The position numbers and the translations under genes are program-made. Shown one piece after another: positions 1 to 7,000 of a DNA stretch of 7,394 bases; positions within the stretch are counted from its first letter, which is position 1, and each line of letters begins with the position of its first letter. The DNA is from Rhodoferax sp. (GTDB lineage Bacteria > Pseudomonadota > Gammaproteobacteria > Burkholderiales > Burkholderiaceae): NCBI GenBank assembly GCA_028292075.1, contig JAQGNA010000551.1:1-7394 (forward strand), given 5' to 3'. The notes beneath the pieces were generated by a model, which was given only the letters and a program-made list of their open reading frames with translations, was not told where the DNA came from and ran no database searches.

Positions 1-18
1 AGCGCCCAGCCCCGAACC

Positions 19-501
19 TCAATCCGGCGCAGCCGCGACCAGTACCCGCAAGCGAAACAGCGCATGCCGCACGCTGGCCTCGCGAATCGCAGCGCGGTCG
101 CCTTCAAAGCATCGTTTCTCGCTGCTCAGGATGCCCCTGATCGACCAGCCGAACCACACCGTACCCACCGGCTTTTCCGCGCTGCCACCCGTGGGCCCGG
201 CGACGCCTGTCACGGCCACGGTGGCCTGGGCACCCGAGTGCCGCAGCGCCCCGGCTGCCATGGCGCGTGCCACCGGTTCGCTGACAGCGCCGTGGGTGGC
301 GATCAGCGCCGCGTCCACGCCGATCATCTCGTGCTTGGCTTCGTTGGAATAGGTGACGAAGCCACGGTCGAACCAGGCACTGGAGCCGGCAAGATCGGTG
401 CAGGCGCCGGCGATCAGGCCGCCGGTGCAGCTTTCGGCGGTGGCGATGGTCCAGCCTTTCTGCAGCAGCAGATCGGCCAGCGGCGCGACGGCGTCGTGCA
501 T
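19..501 (-). CDS. pncC: CinA-family nicotinamide-nucleotide amidohydrolase (stand-alone CinA C-terminal domain)
   Basis: The 160-residue product is a complete single CinA C-terminal domain. Members of this family deamidate nicotinamide mononucleotide to nicotinate mononucleotide in cytoplasmic NAD salvage. Visible motifs are TAESCTGGLI (residues 21-30, Ser24 in the expected nucleophile position), YSNEAK (51-56, with Tyr51 and Lys56), GAVSEPVA (71-78) and VTGVAGPTGG (97-106), followed by KPVGTVWFG (110-118). From memory, these Ser, Tyr and Lys positions match the catalytic residues of characterised PncC proteins. The length is close to E. coli PncC (about 165 residues). The N-terminal molybdopterin-binding-like domain of full-length CinA is absent, so a competence role should not be assumed. 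The start is well fixed: its ATG shares one base with the pgpA TGA (TGATG, 499-503), and GGAGGT lies 7 nt upstream. The reading frame stays open to about 888, but that extension is only pgpA read out of frame. Only 18 bases remain beyond the stop. Confidence 0.93.
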   Translation of the reverse strand: MHDAVAPLADLLLQKGWTIATAESCTGGLIAGACTDLAGSSAWFDRGFVTYSNEAKHEMIGVDAALIATHGAVSEPVARAMAAGALRHSGAQATVAVTGVAGPTGGSAEKPVGTVWFGWSIRGILSSEKRCFEGDRAAIREASVRHALFRLRVLVAAAPD

Positions 502-1079
502 CAGAAGAACCTCCAGGCGGCCAACACCAGCAGCGTGCAGAAGGCGGCCACCAGGTCGTCGAACATGATGCCGAAGCCGCCCCGGGCATTGAAGCCCTTG
601 AAGGCCTGATCGGCCCAGGCCACCGGGCCGGGCTTCACCGCATCGAAAAAGCGGAACAGCACGAAAGCCGCGGCCTGGCCCCACAGCCCGGCCGGCATCA
701 CCAGCCACAGGATGAGCCAGAAGGCCACCACCTCGTCCCAGACGATGGCGCCTGGGTCGGCCACGCGCATGTGCTGCGCGCACACCGTGCAGGCCCACCA
801 GCCCACCACCAGCGACACCGCGATGAGCCAGCCGAATTGCGCCTGCGTCAGGTAGCCGCCCAGCACCAGGTAAGCGAGCCAGGCCCACAACGTGCCGGCC
901 GTGCCGGGTGCAATCGGGCTCAGGCCGGCACCGAAACCCAGCGCAATGAAGTGCGCGGGGTGCGAGAGCATGAAGCGGGCCGTGGGGCGCAGCGGCGCGG
1001 GCGAGGCCGGAGGTGCGGAAACCGTGGTGGCCGGGCCAGCGCCCTCGGGCGGTGTGGCTGCAGGATGGGACGGAAGCAT
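501..1079 (-). CDS. pgpA: Phosphatidylglycerophosphatase A
   Basis: PgpA is an inner-membrane enzyme that removes the terminal phosphate of phosphatidylglycerophosphate to give phosphatidylglycerol. The 192-residue product has the family motifs in order: GLSPIAPGTAGTL (52-64), VWDEVVAF (113-120, acidic pair Asp115/Glu116), FRFFDAVKPGP (142-152) and GGFGIMFDDLVA (167-178, acidic pair Asp174/Asp175). Hydrophobic stretches at roughly 64-76, 83-100, 117-131 and 176-190 fit several membrane segments. It is about 20 residues longer than E. coli PgpA (about 172, from memory). The excess is a Pro/Ala-rich N-terminal tail of about 35 residues, which I recall as usual in Comamonadaceae. A second in-frame ATG at residue 37 (969-971) is an alternative start just before the conserved core; neither start has a Shine-Dalgarno. 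The gene follows glnE after 126 bp and overlaps pncC by one base. Confidence 0.94.
   Translation of the reverse strand: MLPSHPAATPPEGAGPATTVSAPPASPAPLRPTARFMLSHPAHFIALGFGAGLSPIAPGTAGTLWAWLAYLVLGGYLTQAQFGWLIAVSLVVGWWACTVCAQHMRVADPGAIVWDEVVAFWLILWLVMPAGLWGQAAAFVLFRFFDAVKPGPVAWADQAFKGFNARGGFGIMFDDLVAAFCTLLVLAAWRFF
509..514 (-). promoter_or_regulatory. Ribosome binding site of pncC, inside the end of pgpA
   Basis: On the minus strand the sequence GGAGGT sits 7 nt before the ATG at 501-499, a near-perfect Shine-Dalgarno match at ideal spacing. It lies within the last codons of pgpA. With the TGATG overlap it fixes the pncC start and suggests translational coupling. It is the only clear Shine-Dalgarno among the four genes here. 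Confidence 0.85.
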
Positions 1080-1085
1080 CCGGCG

Positions 1086-1091
1086 ATTATG
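1086..1091 (-). promoter_or_regulatory. Possible -10 box for pgpA
   Basis: On the minus strand CATAAT matches the sigma-70 -10 consensus TATAAT at 5 of 6 positions. It ends 6 nt before the pgpA ATG, so transcription would begin at or next to the start codon and give a nearly leaderless mRNA. No convincing -35 element lies 16-18 bp upstream; that position is filled by the 10-bp repeats at 1103-1142. The match could be chance, so confidence is low. Confidence 0.3.
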
Positions 1092-1102
1092 GCCGCGGCA
1101 TG

Positions 1103-1142
1103 GGGCTGCACAGGGCTGTACAGGGCTGTACGGGGCTGGCTG
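1103..1142. repeat. 10-bp-period tandem direct repeat upstream of pgpA
   Basis: Plus-strand units are GGGCTGCACA (1103-1112), GGGCTGTACA (1113-1122), GGGCTGTACG (1123-1132) and a decayed GGGCTGGCTG (1133-1142). The second and third units differ at one base, and the first and second at one base. The units carry TGCACA, TGTACA (a perfect 6-bp palindrome) and TGTACG at the same phase. The array is in the noncoding gap between glnE and pgpA, just upstream of the possible pgpA -10 box. It could be slippage-generated or a small operator array; I do not recognise a regulator. Confidence 0.75.
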
Positions 1143-1144
1143 GG

Positions 1145-1204
1145 GCCGGGCCCGATCACCCGGCTACCGCCTCAAGCACCCGCGCTGGCGCCGGCGTGCA
1201 GCGC
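1145..1204 (-). terminator. Two GC-rich hairpins after the glnE stop; weak terminator candidate
   Basis: Directly after the glnE stop, GCGCTG (1182-1187) pairs with CAGCGC (1199-1204) around an 11-nt loop. Further on, GCCGGG (1145-1150) pairs perfectly with CCCGGC (1159-1164) around an 8-nt loop. Neither stem is followed by a T-run on the minus strand, so neither is a standard intrinsic terminator. They may protect the 3' end or attenuate read-through from glnE into pgpA, or may simply reflect high GC. Confidence 0.25.
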
Positions 1205-1205
1205 T

Positions 1206-3944
1206 TCAGCCGAACACGGCCTGCCAGAGCGCCAGCACGGCGTCGCGCTCCGCCTTCAGGCCGGGCAGCGGCACCTGTGTAGGCGCTTCGTTCAGCCGCG
1301 CCTTGTGCTGCACCCGGCGCAGTTCACGGTAGGCACTGGCCGCGGCCTCGCCCACACCGGCTGGCAACAGGCCGTCGGCCTCGGCGCGCTGAAGCAGCGC
1401 GATGTTGCCCACGTTGTCTTGCAATTCGGGGTACCGGTGCGAATACGCCAGCACCAGGTATTGCACGGCGAACTCGGCGTCGACCATGCCGCCGCGGCTG
1501 TGCTTGACGTCGAACACATCGGGCTTGACCGGCCGAGCCTGCCGCACCTTGTCGCGCATGGCAACGATCTCGGCGCGCAGGGCGGCCTCGTCGCGCGGGG
1601 CGGTGATGACCGCCTGCCGCACCGCGTCGAAGCGGGCCCGCAGGCCGCCGGCGCCGCCGGCGTTAGCGCCTTCGTCGCCCAGCACGAACCGGGCGCGCGT
1701 CATGGCCTGGTGCTCCCAGGTCCATCCGGAGTTGCTGCCGCGCTGCTGTTGGTAGTTGGCAAAGGCCTCGAAGGTGGTGACCAGAAGGCCCGAGTTGCCA
1801 TTGGGCCGCAGCGCGGTGTCGATCTCGAACAGGTCGCCTTCGCCGGTCTTGACGGTGAGCCAGTTGATCATGCGGCGGACGAAGGCGGCGTACACCTCGG
1901 GCGCGCGCTCGTCGGCGTCTTCCTCGGTGTCTTCGTAGAGGAACACGATGTCGAGATCGCTGCCGTAGCCCAGCTCCTTGCCGCCCAGTTTGCCGTAGCC
2001 GATGATGGCGAATTGCGGCGTGTCGACATGCCGGTTGCGCACGCGTTCCCAGCTCCAGCGTGCCGTCACCCGCAGGATCACCTCGGCCAGCGCGCTGAGG
2101 TCGTCGGCCACCTGTTCCACGGTGATGCGGCCTTCGAGGTCGCGGGCGAGCGTGCGGAACAACTCCGCATGGTGGGCGCGGCGCAGCAGGTTGAGCAGGG
2201 CTTCTTCGTCGTCTTCGCCGGTGGTCTTCAGCGAGGCCCTGCGCTGCACCAGTTCTTCCTCGAATTCGCTCGGCACGAAGCGCTCGCTCAGCATGGCGTC
2301 GCTGGCCAGTTCGTCGATCACGCCAGGGTGCTTCAACAGATAGCGCGCAGGCCACTTTGCCGCGCCCAGCAGGCGCAGCAGCCGCTCGTGCACCGTGGGC
2401 CGCTCCAGCAGCAGTGCCAGGTAGCTCTCGCGGCGCAGCAGCGGTTCGATCCAGTCGGCCAGGCGGATGGCCGCCTCCTCGGTGACCTTGCCGTCCTTGA
2501 CCCATGCCGCAGTGCGCTGCACCAGCCGCACCAGCCGGGCACGTGAATCGTCGCGCAAGGCCAGCACGCGCGGGTGTTCGCACCATTGGCCGATGCGTTG
2601 GCCGAAAGCGCCGTTGAGTTGTTCGATCAGAGTGTCCATGCCGATCGGCGCCGCCTTCTCGCCCTTGGGGCCACCACAGCCGCCGGTCTTGCAGGTCTTG
2701 CCCTCGGCGGGCCCGCCGAGCAGCTTGTCGAACTCCTGGGCGACGAGTTCGCGGTGCGCGTCCAGGTCGTGGAGAAAGGGGCAGCAGTCGGCATAGCCCA
2801 TGCTGTGCGCGATCCAGGCGAGGTCGTCGTCCTGCGTGGGCAGCACATGGGTCTGCTGGTCGTCCAGGTACTGGATGCGGTGCTCCACCTTGCGCAGAAA
2901 TTCATAGGCGCTGGCCAGGGCGTCCGCGGTGGCCTGCGGCATCAGGCTGGCGCGGGCCAGGCGTTGCAGCGCGTCCAGCGTGGAGCGCGTGCGCAGTTCG
3001 GGGAACTGGCCGCCGCGCACCACCTGCAGCAGCTGCACCGTGAACTCGATCTCGCGGATGCCGCCCCGCGAGAGCTTCACGTCGTTGGCGCGTTCCGGAT
3101 GCCCGGCGCTGCGCTTGGCCGCATGCTCGCGGATCTGCCGGTGCAGGATGCGCAAGGCGTCGAACACGTTGTAGTCGAGGTATCGCCGAAAGACGAACGG
3201 CAGCACCACGCCACGCATCTCGTGCGCGGTGCCGTTGACGATGCAGCTGCGTGGCGCCACCACCCGGCTCTTCAACCAGGCAAAGCGTTCCCATTCGCGG
3301 CCCTGCACCTGCAGGTATTCCTCCAGCGCGCCCAGCGACACGGCAGGTGGGCCGGAGTTGCCGTTGGGCCGCAGCATCAGGTCGACGCGGAACACGAAGC
3401 CGTGCTCGGTGGTGTCGCCGACCAGGCCGTACATCAGCTTGACGGCCTTGGCGAAGTATTCCTGGTTGGCGATGCGGCCCCGGCCATCGGGACGGCCGGC
3501 GGTCTCGCCGTCGTGGTCGTAGATGTAGATGAGGTCGATGTCGCTCGACACATTGAGCTCGCGGCCGCCGAGCTTGCCCATGCCCACGACCCACATTTCG
3601 GCGCGTTCGCCGTTCGGCCCGATGGGCGCGCCATGCCGTTCGTCGAGTTCGAGCCGGGCCTGCGCGCCGGCTGCTTCCAGGGCCAGCTCGGCCAGTTCAG
3701 TGACCGCGCGGGTCACCACCGCCAGCGGTGCCTGCTCGTCGCAGTCGAGCGTGACCAGCCGCTCCATCACCAGCTGGCGAAGGGTGCGCAACGCGGCGCC
3801 GACCTCGAGGCCCGATGCCCGCAGCACCTCGAAGGTTTGGGTCATGGTGGCACGCACCGGCGGGCCTGGCGGCAGCAGATGCAACTGGTCCGCGTAGCGG
3901 CGTCGCAGCCGCTGCACGAAGCGCGAATAGGAAGAGAGGGCCAT
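1206..3944 (-). CDS. glnE: Bifunctional glutamine synthetase adenylyltransferase/adenylyl-removing enzyme
   Basis: GlnE attaches AMP to a tyrosine of glutamine synthetase and removes it by phosphorolysis, responding to PII protein and glutamine; it is cytoplasmic. The 912-residue product shows the duplicated architecture. The N-terminal deadenylylase half has GMGKLGGRELNVSSDID (121-137, Asp135/Asp137), a third acidic residue Asp188 in FRVDLMLRPNGNSG (185-198), and KLSRGGIREIEF (290-301). The C-terminal adenylyltransferase half repeats these: GYGKLGGKELGYGSDLD (649-665, Asp663/Asp665), Asp709 in FEIDTALRPNGNSG (706-719), and KHSRGGMVDAEF (814-825). All metal-binding acidic residues expected in both sites are present. 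E. coli GlnE is about 946 residues; the shortfall is N-terminal. I chose the ATG at 3944 because MALSSYSRFVQRLRRRYA resembles betaproteobacterial N-termini. An in-frame ATG at 4034 would add 30 Gly/Pro-rich residues with no family look. Neither start has a Shine-Dalgarno. A Gly/Cys/Lys-rich linker lies at 410-435. Confidence 0.96.
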   Translation of the reverse strand: MALSSYSRFVQRLRRRYADQLHLLPPGPPVRATMTQTFEVLRASGLEVGAALRTLRQLVMERLVTLDCDEQAPLAVVTRAVTELAELALEAAGAQARLELDERHGAPIGPNGERAEMWVVGMGKLGGRELNVSSDIDLIYIYDHDGETAGRPDGRGRIANQEYFAKAVKLMYGLVGDTTEHGFVFRVDLMLRPNGNSGPPAVSLGALEEYLQVQGREWERFAWLKSRVVAPRSCIVNGTAHEMRGVVLPFVFRRYLDYNVFDALRILHRQIREHAAKRSAGHPERANDVKLSRGGIREIEFTVQLLQVVRGGQFPELRTRSTLDALQRLARASLMPQATADALASAYEFLRKVEHRIQYLDDQQTHVLPTQDDDLAWIAHSMGYADCCPFLHDLDAHRELVAQEFDKLLGGPAEGKTCKTGGCGGPKGEKAAPIGMDTLIEQLNGAFGQRIGQWCEHPRVLALRDDSRARLVRLVQRTAAWVKDGKVTEEAAIRLADWIEPLLRRESYLALLLERPTVHERLLRLLGAAKWPARYLLKHPGVIDELASDAMLSERFVPSEFEEELVQRRASLKTTGEDDEEALLNLLRRAHHAELFRTLARDLEGRITVEQVADDLSALAEVILRVTARWSWERVRNRHVDTPQFAIIGYGKLGGKELGYGSDLDIVFLYEDTEEDADERAPEVYAAFVRRMINWLTVKTGEGDLFEIDTALRPNGNSGLLVTTFEAFANYQQQRGSNSGWTWEHQAMTRARFVLGDEGANAGGAGGLRARFDAVRQAVITAPRDEAALRAEIVAMRDKVRQARPVKPDVFDVKHSRGGMVDAEFAVQYLVLAYSHRYPELQDNVGNIALLQRAEADGLLPAGVGEAAASAYRELRRVQHKARLNEAPTQVPLPGLKAERDAVLALWQAVFG

Positions 3945-4088
3945 CGCCGGCGGGTTGGGAATGGTTAACAAATCGTCACCGCCTGAGGTTGAACCGCCGG
4001 GCTGGTCCAAGGCTCGAAAGCCAAAGTCCGGCATGCCTGCGGCGCGGAAAGAGCGAAGGTCATAATTCCTATTGCATCCATTTGTCCA
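3945..4088. promoter_or_regulatory. Divergent intergenic region between glnE and yhdP
   Basis: This 144-bp gap must hold the start signals of both genes if the chosen starts are right. On the yhdP side it is AT-rich, with a -10-like CATAAT at 4061-4066. On the glnE side I find no convincing sigma-70 promoter; the best pair (TTCAAC, 17-bp spacer, TGTTAA on the minus strand) matches only 3 of 6 at each element. GGCATGCC at 4030-4037 is a perfect palindrome. On the minus strand, GGCT-TTCG-AGCC (4022 to 4011) is a small tetraloop hairpin that would lie in a long glnE leader. No sigma-54 -24/-12 element or NtrC-like site was recognised. Part of the gap would be coding if glnE starts at 4034. Confidence 0.5.
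4061..4066 (+). promoter_or_regulatory. Possible -10 box for yhdP
   Basis: CATAAT matches TATAAT at 5 of 6 positions and ends 22 nt before the yhdP ATG, predicting a leader of about 15 nt. The -35 position (around 4038-4043, TGCGGC) is poor, with two matches to TTGACA. It lies in a local AT-rich pocket, which favours melting. Sequence match only. Confidence 0.4.
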
Positions 4089-7000
4089 ATGACTGAATCA
4101 ACGCCTTCTCCCTCACGCCTGTTGAAGCTGGCTTCCCGTGCAGCGCCCTGGTGCCTGGGTCTTACGGCGGCGGCTTGGCTCGTCTTCGCAATCGCCTGGG
4201 GGGCGCTTCACGGCTGGATTGTGCCGCGAATTGGTGAGTTCCGCCCGCAGCTGGAAGCGAAGGTCAGCCAGGCTTTGGGGGTACCGGTTCGCATCGGCGC
4301 GATCTCCGCGCGGTCGACCGGATTCATGCCTTCCTTCGAACTGCGCGACGTGGCCTTGCTCGATGCCGAGGGGCGCACGGCCCTGCGGCTGCCGCGCATC
4401 CTCGCGTCGCTCTCGCCGGCCTCGGTGTGGAAGCGCGGCTTCGAGCAGCTGGTCATCGAGTCGGCCGAGCTCGACATCCGCCGCCGGGCCGATGGCAAGA
4501 TCCTGGTTGCGGGGCTCGACATCACCCACACCAACCCGGGGGACACCAGCGCCACCGCCGATTGGCTGTTTGCGCAGACCGAAGTGGTGGTGCGCCAGGG
4601 CAGCCTGCGCTGGACCGACGAGCAGCGCGGTGCGGCGCCGCTGGCGCTCGAAGGCGTGGACCTGGTGCTGCGCAACCGCGGCCGCCGCCATGCGATGCGG
4701 CTCGACGCCACGCCGCCTGCGGGTTGGGGCGACCGCTTCACCATGATGGCGACGCTGCGCCAGCCGCTCCTGACAACGCACCACGGCCGCTGGCAGGAGT
4801 GGGATGGCCCGGCCTACGCCAACTTCCCAAGGGTCGACGTATCTCAACTCAGCCAGTACATCGACCTGGGTGGCCGCGCGACGCGGCGCGACACCAGAGG
4901 CCTGGGGGCGCTGCGCGTCTGGACCGACGTGGCGGCGGGCGAATTGCTGGGCGCCACCGCCGACGTGGCGCTGGCCGACGTCGATGTAACGCTGTCGCCG
5001 GGCCTGGAGCCGCTGGCACTGGCGTCGCTGCAAGGCCGCGTGGCTGGCAGGCGCATGGCCAATGGCTTCGAGTTCGCAACCGAAGGGCTGGCCTTCACCA
5101 CCGCCGAGGGTGTGCGCTGGCCGGGGGGCAACCTGTTCCTGAGCGTGCTCGAAGGCGAAGGCCGTGTGGCGGGTCAGGGCCAGTTTCGCGGCGACCGGCT
5201 CGACCTGGCCACGCTGTCGCAGATTGCTCGCCGCCTGCCGCTGGCCGAAGCCACGCATGCGGCCCTGGCCGCGTACACCCCCAAGGGGCTGGTGGAGCGC
5301 GTCGAGGCCAGCTGGCAAGGGCGCATGGAAGCGCCGTCGAGTTACCGGGCCAAGGGCCGCGTCACCGGGCTGGAGCTTGCCTCCGGTGCGCCGCCTTTGC
5401 GCACCACGCCCACGCCACCGCCTGGCCGTCCGGGCTTGCGCGGGGCCAATGTCGACTTCGAGCTGACCCAGGCCGGCGGCAAGGCGGCGCTGGCCATCGA
5501 GGACGGGTCGCTCAGCTTTCCTGGCGTGTTCGAGGAGCCGGAGGTGCCGTTCGCGCGATTGTCGGCCGACCTCGGCTGGCAGCGCGATGGCGACAGGCTC
5601 GCCGTCAAGGTCAACGGCGTGAACTTCGCCAACGCCGACGCCGAAGGCACGGCGCAGGCCAGCTGGCGCACCGCCGACGCGGTGCTTGCGCCGAACCGCA
5701 CGCCGAACGGCGCTTCGGACCCTTCGCCCAACGGCAAGACGGACCGCTCAAGATACCCTGGCGTGCTCGACCTGAGCGGCAGCCTGAGCCGTGCAGACGG
5801 CACGCGGGTACACCGCTACCTGCCGCTCGGCCTGGGCGACGACGTGCGGCATTACGTGCGCGACGGCGTGACGGCCGGCAGCGCCACGGTCAAGTTCAAG
5901 GTCAAGGGCGACCTGAACGACTTCCCCTTTGCCGATGCCCGGCAGGGTGAGTTCAACATCGCCGCCAGCGTGCGCAATGCGACCTACGCCTTCATTCCAA
6001 AGCGCATCCAGCCCGCCGACGCCCTGCCCTGGCCGCCGCTCACCCAGCTCGATGGCGAACTGGTGTTCGACCGTGCTTCCATGCGCATCAAGGCCGCGGT
6101 GGGCAAGCTGGGTGGCGTGGGCGGCATGCCGGCGCTGCCCGTGACCCGTGCCGAAGCCGAGATTCCGAACCTCGCCCGCACCGTGGTCAACGTGAGCGCC
6201 GATGCGCGCGGGCCGCTGGCCGACATGCTCGCCATCGTGCGCGCCTCGCCCATCGATGGCCTCACCAGCCATGCGCTGGCGCAGGCCAGCGCCACCGGCG
6301 TGGCCGACCTCAAGCTGCGGCTCGCCCTGCCCATTGCCGCCATCGACACGAGCAAGGTGCAGGGCAGCGTGACGCTGGCCGGCAACGACGTGCAGCTCGC
6401 GCCCGACACCCCGGTGCTGGGCGGGGCGCGCGGTGTGGTGGGTTTCAGTGAAGCCGGCTTCAACATCGCCGGCGGCCAGGCCCGGGTGCTGGGGGGCGAC
6501 CTGAAGTTCGAAGGCGGCGCCCAGCCGCCGCCCGCGCCCGGCGCCGAACCGGTGCTGCTGTTCCGCGGGCAGGGCCAGGTGACCGCCGAAGGCCTGCGCC
6601 AGGCGCACGAAATCGAGAGCCTGGCGCGCATCGCCGAGAACGTGAGCGGCAGCACCGCCTACAGCGCGGTGTTGTCCATCCGCCGCGGCGTGCCCGAGGT
6701 CACCCTCACCAGCAGCCTGCAGGGCCTGGCCCTCAACCTGCCCCCGCCCCTGAACAAGACCGCCGACAGCAGCCTGCCCTTGCGGTTGGAGCGCAGCCTG
6801 ACGCCGGCGTCGGCGGCCAACCCGAAGGCAGCCTTGCAGGACCAGCTGGCGCTGGAGATCGGTCGTGTCTTGTCGGTGAGCTACACCCGTCACATCGGCG
6901 GAAACGGCGCAAACGGCGCAAACGGCGCAAACGCCGGAGACGCCGGCAGTGGGGCCCAGGCCGCGCGGGTGCTGCGCGGCAATGTACAGGTCGGCACCCC

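Noticed and set aside
502..888. In-frame N-terminal extension of pncC
   Set aside because: The frame stays open, but this stretch is pgpA read out of frame; the strong Shine-Dalgarno and TGATG junction fix the start at 501.
1087..1101. Four-codon upstream ORF (Met-Pro-Arg-Pro) before pgpA
   Set aside because: Such short ORFs are expected by chance, there is no ribosome binding site, and it would not be transcribed if the promoter at 1086-1091 is used.
920..1159. A 79-codon minus-strand frame across the glnE-pgpA gap
   Set aside because: It overlaps the pgpA 5' end in another frame, reads through the tandem repeat, has no start signal, and its product is Arg/Pro-rich low complexity.
771..2546. 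A 591-codon plus-strand open frame opposite pgpA and glnE
   Set aside because: It lies codon-for-codon opposite glnE (and pgpA, which shares the same phase), so its stops would need TTA, CTA or TCA codons in the real genes, and these are rare at high GC. The product has no recognisable domain, while the minus strand encodes clear GlnE motifs.
2574..3968. A 464-codon plus-strand open frame opposite the 5' part of glnE
   Set aside because: Same codon-on-codon antisense phase as the previous frame and no recognisable domain; explained by the codon bias of glnE.
4113..5318. A 401-codon minus-strand open frame opposite the start of yhdP
   Set aside because: Also in codon register opposite yhdP, with no family resemblance; the plus strand carries the recognisable YhdP N-terminus.
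4427..5950. A 507-codon plus-strand frame within yhdP
   Set aside because: Shifted frame inside yhdP, Arg/Gly/Ala-rich with no domain; the yhdP frame is open throughout and matches a known family.
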